Source: Chloroflexota bacterium
GTDB taxonomy: Bacteria; Chloroflexota; Anaerolineae; UBA3071
DNA length: 7,132 nt
Direction of reading: 5' to 3'
Assembly: GCA_014383605.1 (NCBI GenBank)
Contig: JACNHM010000244.1
Coordinates: forward strand, 1-7,132
Notes under the pieces: model-generated
The model's database searches: none
Seen by the model: the letters and a program-made list of their open reading frames with translations, nothing else
What the model was told of the DNA's origin: nothing
Program-made: the position numbers and the translations under genes
Part shown: positions 5,542-7,132 of the stretch, piece after piece
How positions within the stretch are numbered: position 1 is the stretch's first letter
Layout of the letters: the number at the start of each line of letters is the position of its first letter

Positions 5542-6729
5542 TTACTCCCGCACACTCAGGTACGTCACCATCCGCTCCACCTGTCCCGTCTCGGCGGCCT
5601 TGAGCGCATCACGGTAGACTCGTTCGATCTCGTCGGGCAGGATGTCCCGCCCACCCAGGCCGTAGACGTAGTCAGCTATGGGCATCTGCACGCCGTGGGC
5701 TGCCAGCGCGGCCAACAGTTCCAGATACAGCGGGCCGGCGTTGTTCATGGCGCCAAAGGAGATGGAACGATCCATCACCGCTACAGCCTTCAGGTGGCCC
5801 AGCGCATCCGCCAGTTCCTTGGCCGGGAAGGGACGGAAGAGACGCGGCTTGAGCAGCCCTACCTTCAACCCCTCGGCCCGCAGCGCATCCACCACCACTT
5901 TGGCCGTTCCGGCCGTCGAGTTCGCGGCGATCACTGCCACCTCGGCGTCCTCCAGCCGATACGGCTCGAACAGGCCGTAGTCGCGGTTGAACGTGCGGTT
6001 GAACTCCTCGGCCACGTCCAGGATCACCTGCTGAGCGTTCTCCATGGCCTCGACCTGCTGCCGCTTGTGCTCGTAGTAGTAGTCGTAGAAGTCCAGCGGC
6101 CCATAGGTCTTGGGATTTTCCAGGTCCAGCAGCGACCACTGGGGCTTGTATTCGCCCACGAAGGCCTGGACGTCGGCGTCATCGTAGATTTCCACCCGCT
6201 CCATGCTGTGGCTGGTGATGAAGCCGTCCTGGCAGACGGCCACCGGCAGCAGCACGTCGGGATGCTCAGCGATGCGCACTGCCTGGAACATGTTGTCGTA
6301 GGCCTCCTGGCCGCTCTCGGAGAAGAGGACGATCCAGCCGCTGTCCCGCATGCCCATCACGTCGGAGTGATCGCAGTGGATGTTGATGGGCGCTGAAAGC
6401 GCCCTGTTGACCAGGCTCATGACGATAGGGCAGCGGTTGGACGCCGCGATGTAGAGGATCTCCCACATCAGCGCCAGGCCGTTGGCGGAGGTGGCGGTCA
6501 TCACCCGCGCCCCCGCCGCCGAGGCGCCGACGCAGGCGCTCATGGCGCTGTGCTCGCTTTCCACACAGACGAATTCCGTATCCACCAGTCCATCAGCTAC
6601 GAAGTCGGCAAAGGTCTGCACGGTGGACGTCTGCGGCGTGATGGGATAAGCGGCCACCACGTCTGGATTGATCTGGCGCATCGCCGTAGCGACGGCCTCG
6701 TTCCCTGCCAATGCTTCAAATGTGCTCAT
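5542..6729 (-). CDS. porA: Pyruvate/2-ketoacid:ferredoxin oxidoreductase, alpha subunit
   Basis: The 395-residue protein is the usual length for alpha subunits of heterotetrameric oxidoreductases. Family landmarks are AAYPITPQT at 26-34, the VESEHSA segment at 56-62 with the Glu that contacts the TPP ring in this enzyme class, HSDVMGMRDSGW at 121-132, and the C-terminal domain with LKPRLFRPFP at 293-302 and MDRSISFGA at 319-327. It pairs with the beta subunit to form the active site. The start was placed at ATG 6729-6727 because AGGAG (6737-6741) is 7 nt upstream and the conserved sequence begins there. An in-frame extension to 6786 would overlap the delta gene by more than 50 nt and is rejected. 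The delta gene ends 4 nt before this start, so the two are tightly coupled. The beta gene is separated from it by a toxin-antitoxin remnant. Confidence 0.95.
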   Translation of the reverse strand: MSTFEALAGNEAVATAMRQINPDVVAAYPITPQTSTVQTFADFVADGLVDTEFVCVESEHSAMSACVGASAAGARVMTATSANGLALMWEILYIAASNRCPIVMSLVNRALSAPINIHCDHSDVMGMRDSGWIVLFSESGQEAYDNMFQAVRIAEHPDVLLPVAVCQDGFITSHSMERVEIYDDADVQAFVGEYKPQWSLLDLENPKTYGPLDFYDYYYEHKRQQVEAMENAQQVILDVAEEFNRTFNRDYGLFEPYRLEDAEVAVIAANSTAGTAKVVVDALRAEGLKVGLLKPRLFRPFPAKELADALGHLKAVAVMDRSISFGAMNNAGPLYLELLAALAAHGVQMPIADYVYGLGGRDILPDEIERVYRDALKAAETGQVERMVTYLSVRE

Positions 6730-6733
6730 TGTC

Positions 6734-7087
6734 TCACTCCTGGAATCTCCCTTCCTCGACCATGAAGATGCACAGGCGGGGCTCATCTTGCGGTAGTTTC
6801 TCTTCCGCCTGTTTTTGCACTTTGGCGTTCACAGGGCACACCGCCGCACAGATGCCGCAGCCCTTACAGTGGTCCAGGTCGAAGCCGATCATCTTCTCGT
6901 TCTCGGCGTCCACCAGGATGCTGGAATCGGGGCAGAACAGCCAGCACTGCATGCAGTGGATGCAGGCGGCCTCGCCGAACACGGGCCGGAAAGCCCGCCA
7001 GTCGCCGGTGCGGTACTGCACCGCGTTCCCCGCCTCCAGGATCATCCCGGCAATAGGGATTTCTCGCCATCCCCTCAACTGTGTCAT
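6734..7087 (-). CDS. porD: Pyruvate/2-ketoacid:ferredoxin oxidoreductase, delta subunit (2x[4Fe-4S] ferredoxin)
   Basis: The 117-residue ferredoxin-like subunit relays electrons from the TPP site to external ferredoxin. The N-terminal part has the RGWREIPIAGM and YRTGDWRAFRP segments typical of delta subunits. Cluster 1 ligands are C42, C45, C48 and C52 (CIHCMQCWLFCPD); cluster 2 ligands are C74, C77, C80 and C84 (CKGCGICAAVCP). After CPVNA the family usually goes straight into a short AI-x-MV-type tail. Here about 18 residues rich in Gln, Lys and Glu intervene before IFMVEEGRF, suggesting an insertion. The start ATG at 7087 has AAGGAG 8 nt upstream; a GTG at 7096 overlaps that site and is rejected. 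The gamma subunit is not in the window and probably lies upstream. Confidence 0.92.
   Translation of the reverse strand: MTQLRGWREIPIAGMILEAGNAVQYRTGDWRAFRPVFGEAACIHCMQCWLFCPDSSILVDAENEKMIGFDLDHCKGCGICAAVCPVNAKVQKQAEEKLPQDEPRLCIFMVEEGRFQE
6737..6741 (-). promoter_or_regulatory. Ribosome-binding site fixing the alpha subunit start
   Basis: AGGAG lies 7 nt before the ATG at 6729, within the last codons of the delta gene. This indicates coupled translation and rules out the longer in-frame start at 6786. Confidence 0.85.
6772..6812. repeat. 8-bp inverted repeat inside the delta subunit gene
   Basis: ACAGGCGG (6772-6779) and CCGCCTGT (6805-6812) are perfect inverted complements separated by 25 nt. 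They lie inside the segment that encodes the extra residues after the second cluster motif of the delta subunit. The match is short and may be chance. Confidence 0.4.
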
Positions 7088-7095
7088 AGTGTCCA

Positions 7096-7101
7096 CTCCT
7101 T
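7096..7101 (-). promoter_or_regulatory. Ribosome-binding site fixing the delta subunit start
   Basis: AAGGAG is 8 nt before the ATG at 7087. The possible GTG start at 7096-7094 overlaps it, so the ATG is preferred. Confidence 0.8.
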
Positions 7102-7109
7102 ATCGCTAC

Positions 7110-7132
7110 ACTGGTAGATCGGTACATTGGTG
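7110..7132. repeat. 8-nt degenerate repeat, cut by the right edge (ATTGGTAC family)
   Basis: The units ACTGGTAG (7110-7117), ATCGGTAC (7118-7125) and a partial ATTGGTG (7126-7132) are the same family and orientation as the array at 2823-2862. In both places the array lies a few bases upstream of an AAGGAG ribosome site on the minus strand. The array may continue past the window. Confidence 0.7.

Overview
The window is a single leftward (minus-strand) gene cluster of about 60% GC by eye. Every gene I can support is on the minus strand, so transcription runs from high to low coordinates. Gene content is that of an anaerobic, amino-acid or nitrogen-compound fermenting bacterium: a ferredoxin-linked 2-oxoacid oxidoreductase, carbamate kinase, and an anabolic-looking but atypical carbamoyltransferase. 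That content, together with toxin-antitoxin genes and intergenic arrays of 7-8 nt repeats, makes me suspect Chloroflexota (Anaerolineae or Caldilineae type). This taxonomic call is an inference, not a match.

In transcription order: the delta (2x[4Fe-4S] ferredoxin) subunit of a pyruvate/2-ketoacid:ferredoxin oxidoreductase at 6734-7087; the alpha subunit at 5542-6729; an antitoxin-like gene at 5204-5512 followed by a broken PIN-domain toxin at 5018-5220, both wedged between alpha and beta; the TPP-binding beta subunit at 4093-5028; a carbamoyltransferase that looks like the knotted YgeW/N-acetylornithine type at 2938-3975; carbamate kinase at 1840-2808; a threonine-synthase-like PLP enzyme at 414-1709; and, coupled to its stop codon, a DUF4258 / YgiT-zinc-finger pair at 73-417 and 1-76 (the latter cut by the window edge). 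A gamma subunit of the oxidoreductase is not in the window and is expected upstream of 7132.

The metabolic genes can be read as one energy-yielding route. The carbamoyltransferase could split a carbamoylated amino compound to carbamoyl phosphate, carbamate kinase would make ATP from it, the PLP enzyme could deaminate the amino acid to a 2-oxoacid, and the oxidoreductase would turn that into acyl-CoA plus reduced ferredoxin. The layout parallels the E. coli ygeW-ygeX-yqeA set, with a different PLP enzyme and a dedicated oxidoreductase. The substrate is unknown, and this pathway is a hypothesis.

The three longer gaps (117-130 bp) are largely filled by short-period degenerate repeats, each with its own unit: CGTAAAR (7 nt), CTACCAAT-like (8 nt) and GATTTGCY (8 nt). 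Two of these gaps also hold arrays in inverted orientation that can fold as hairpins, and a third holds a separate 9-bp inverted repeat. There is no gene-free stretch above 300 bases. I saw no RNA gene, CRISPR array, insertion sequence or convincing promoter.
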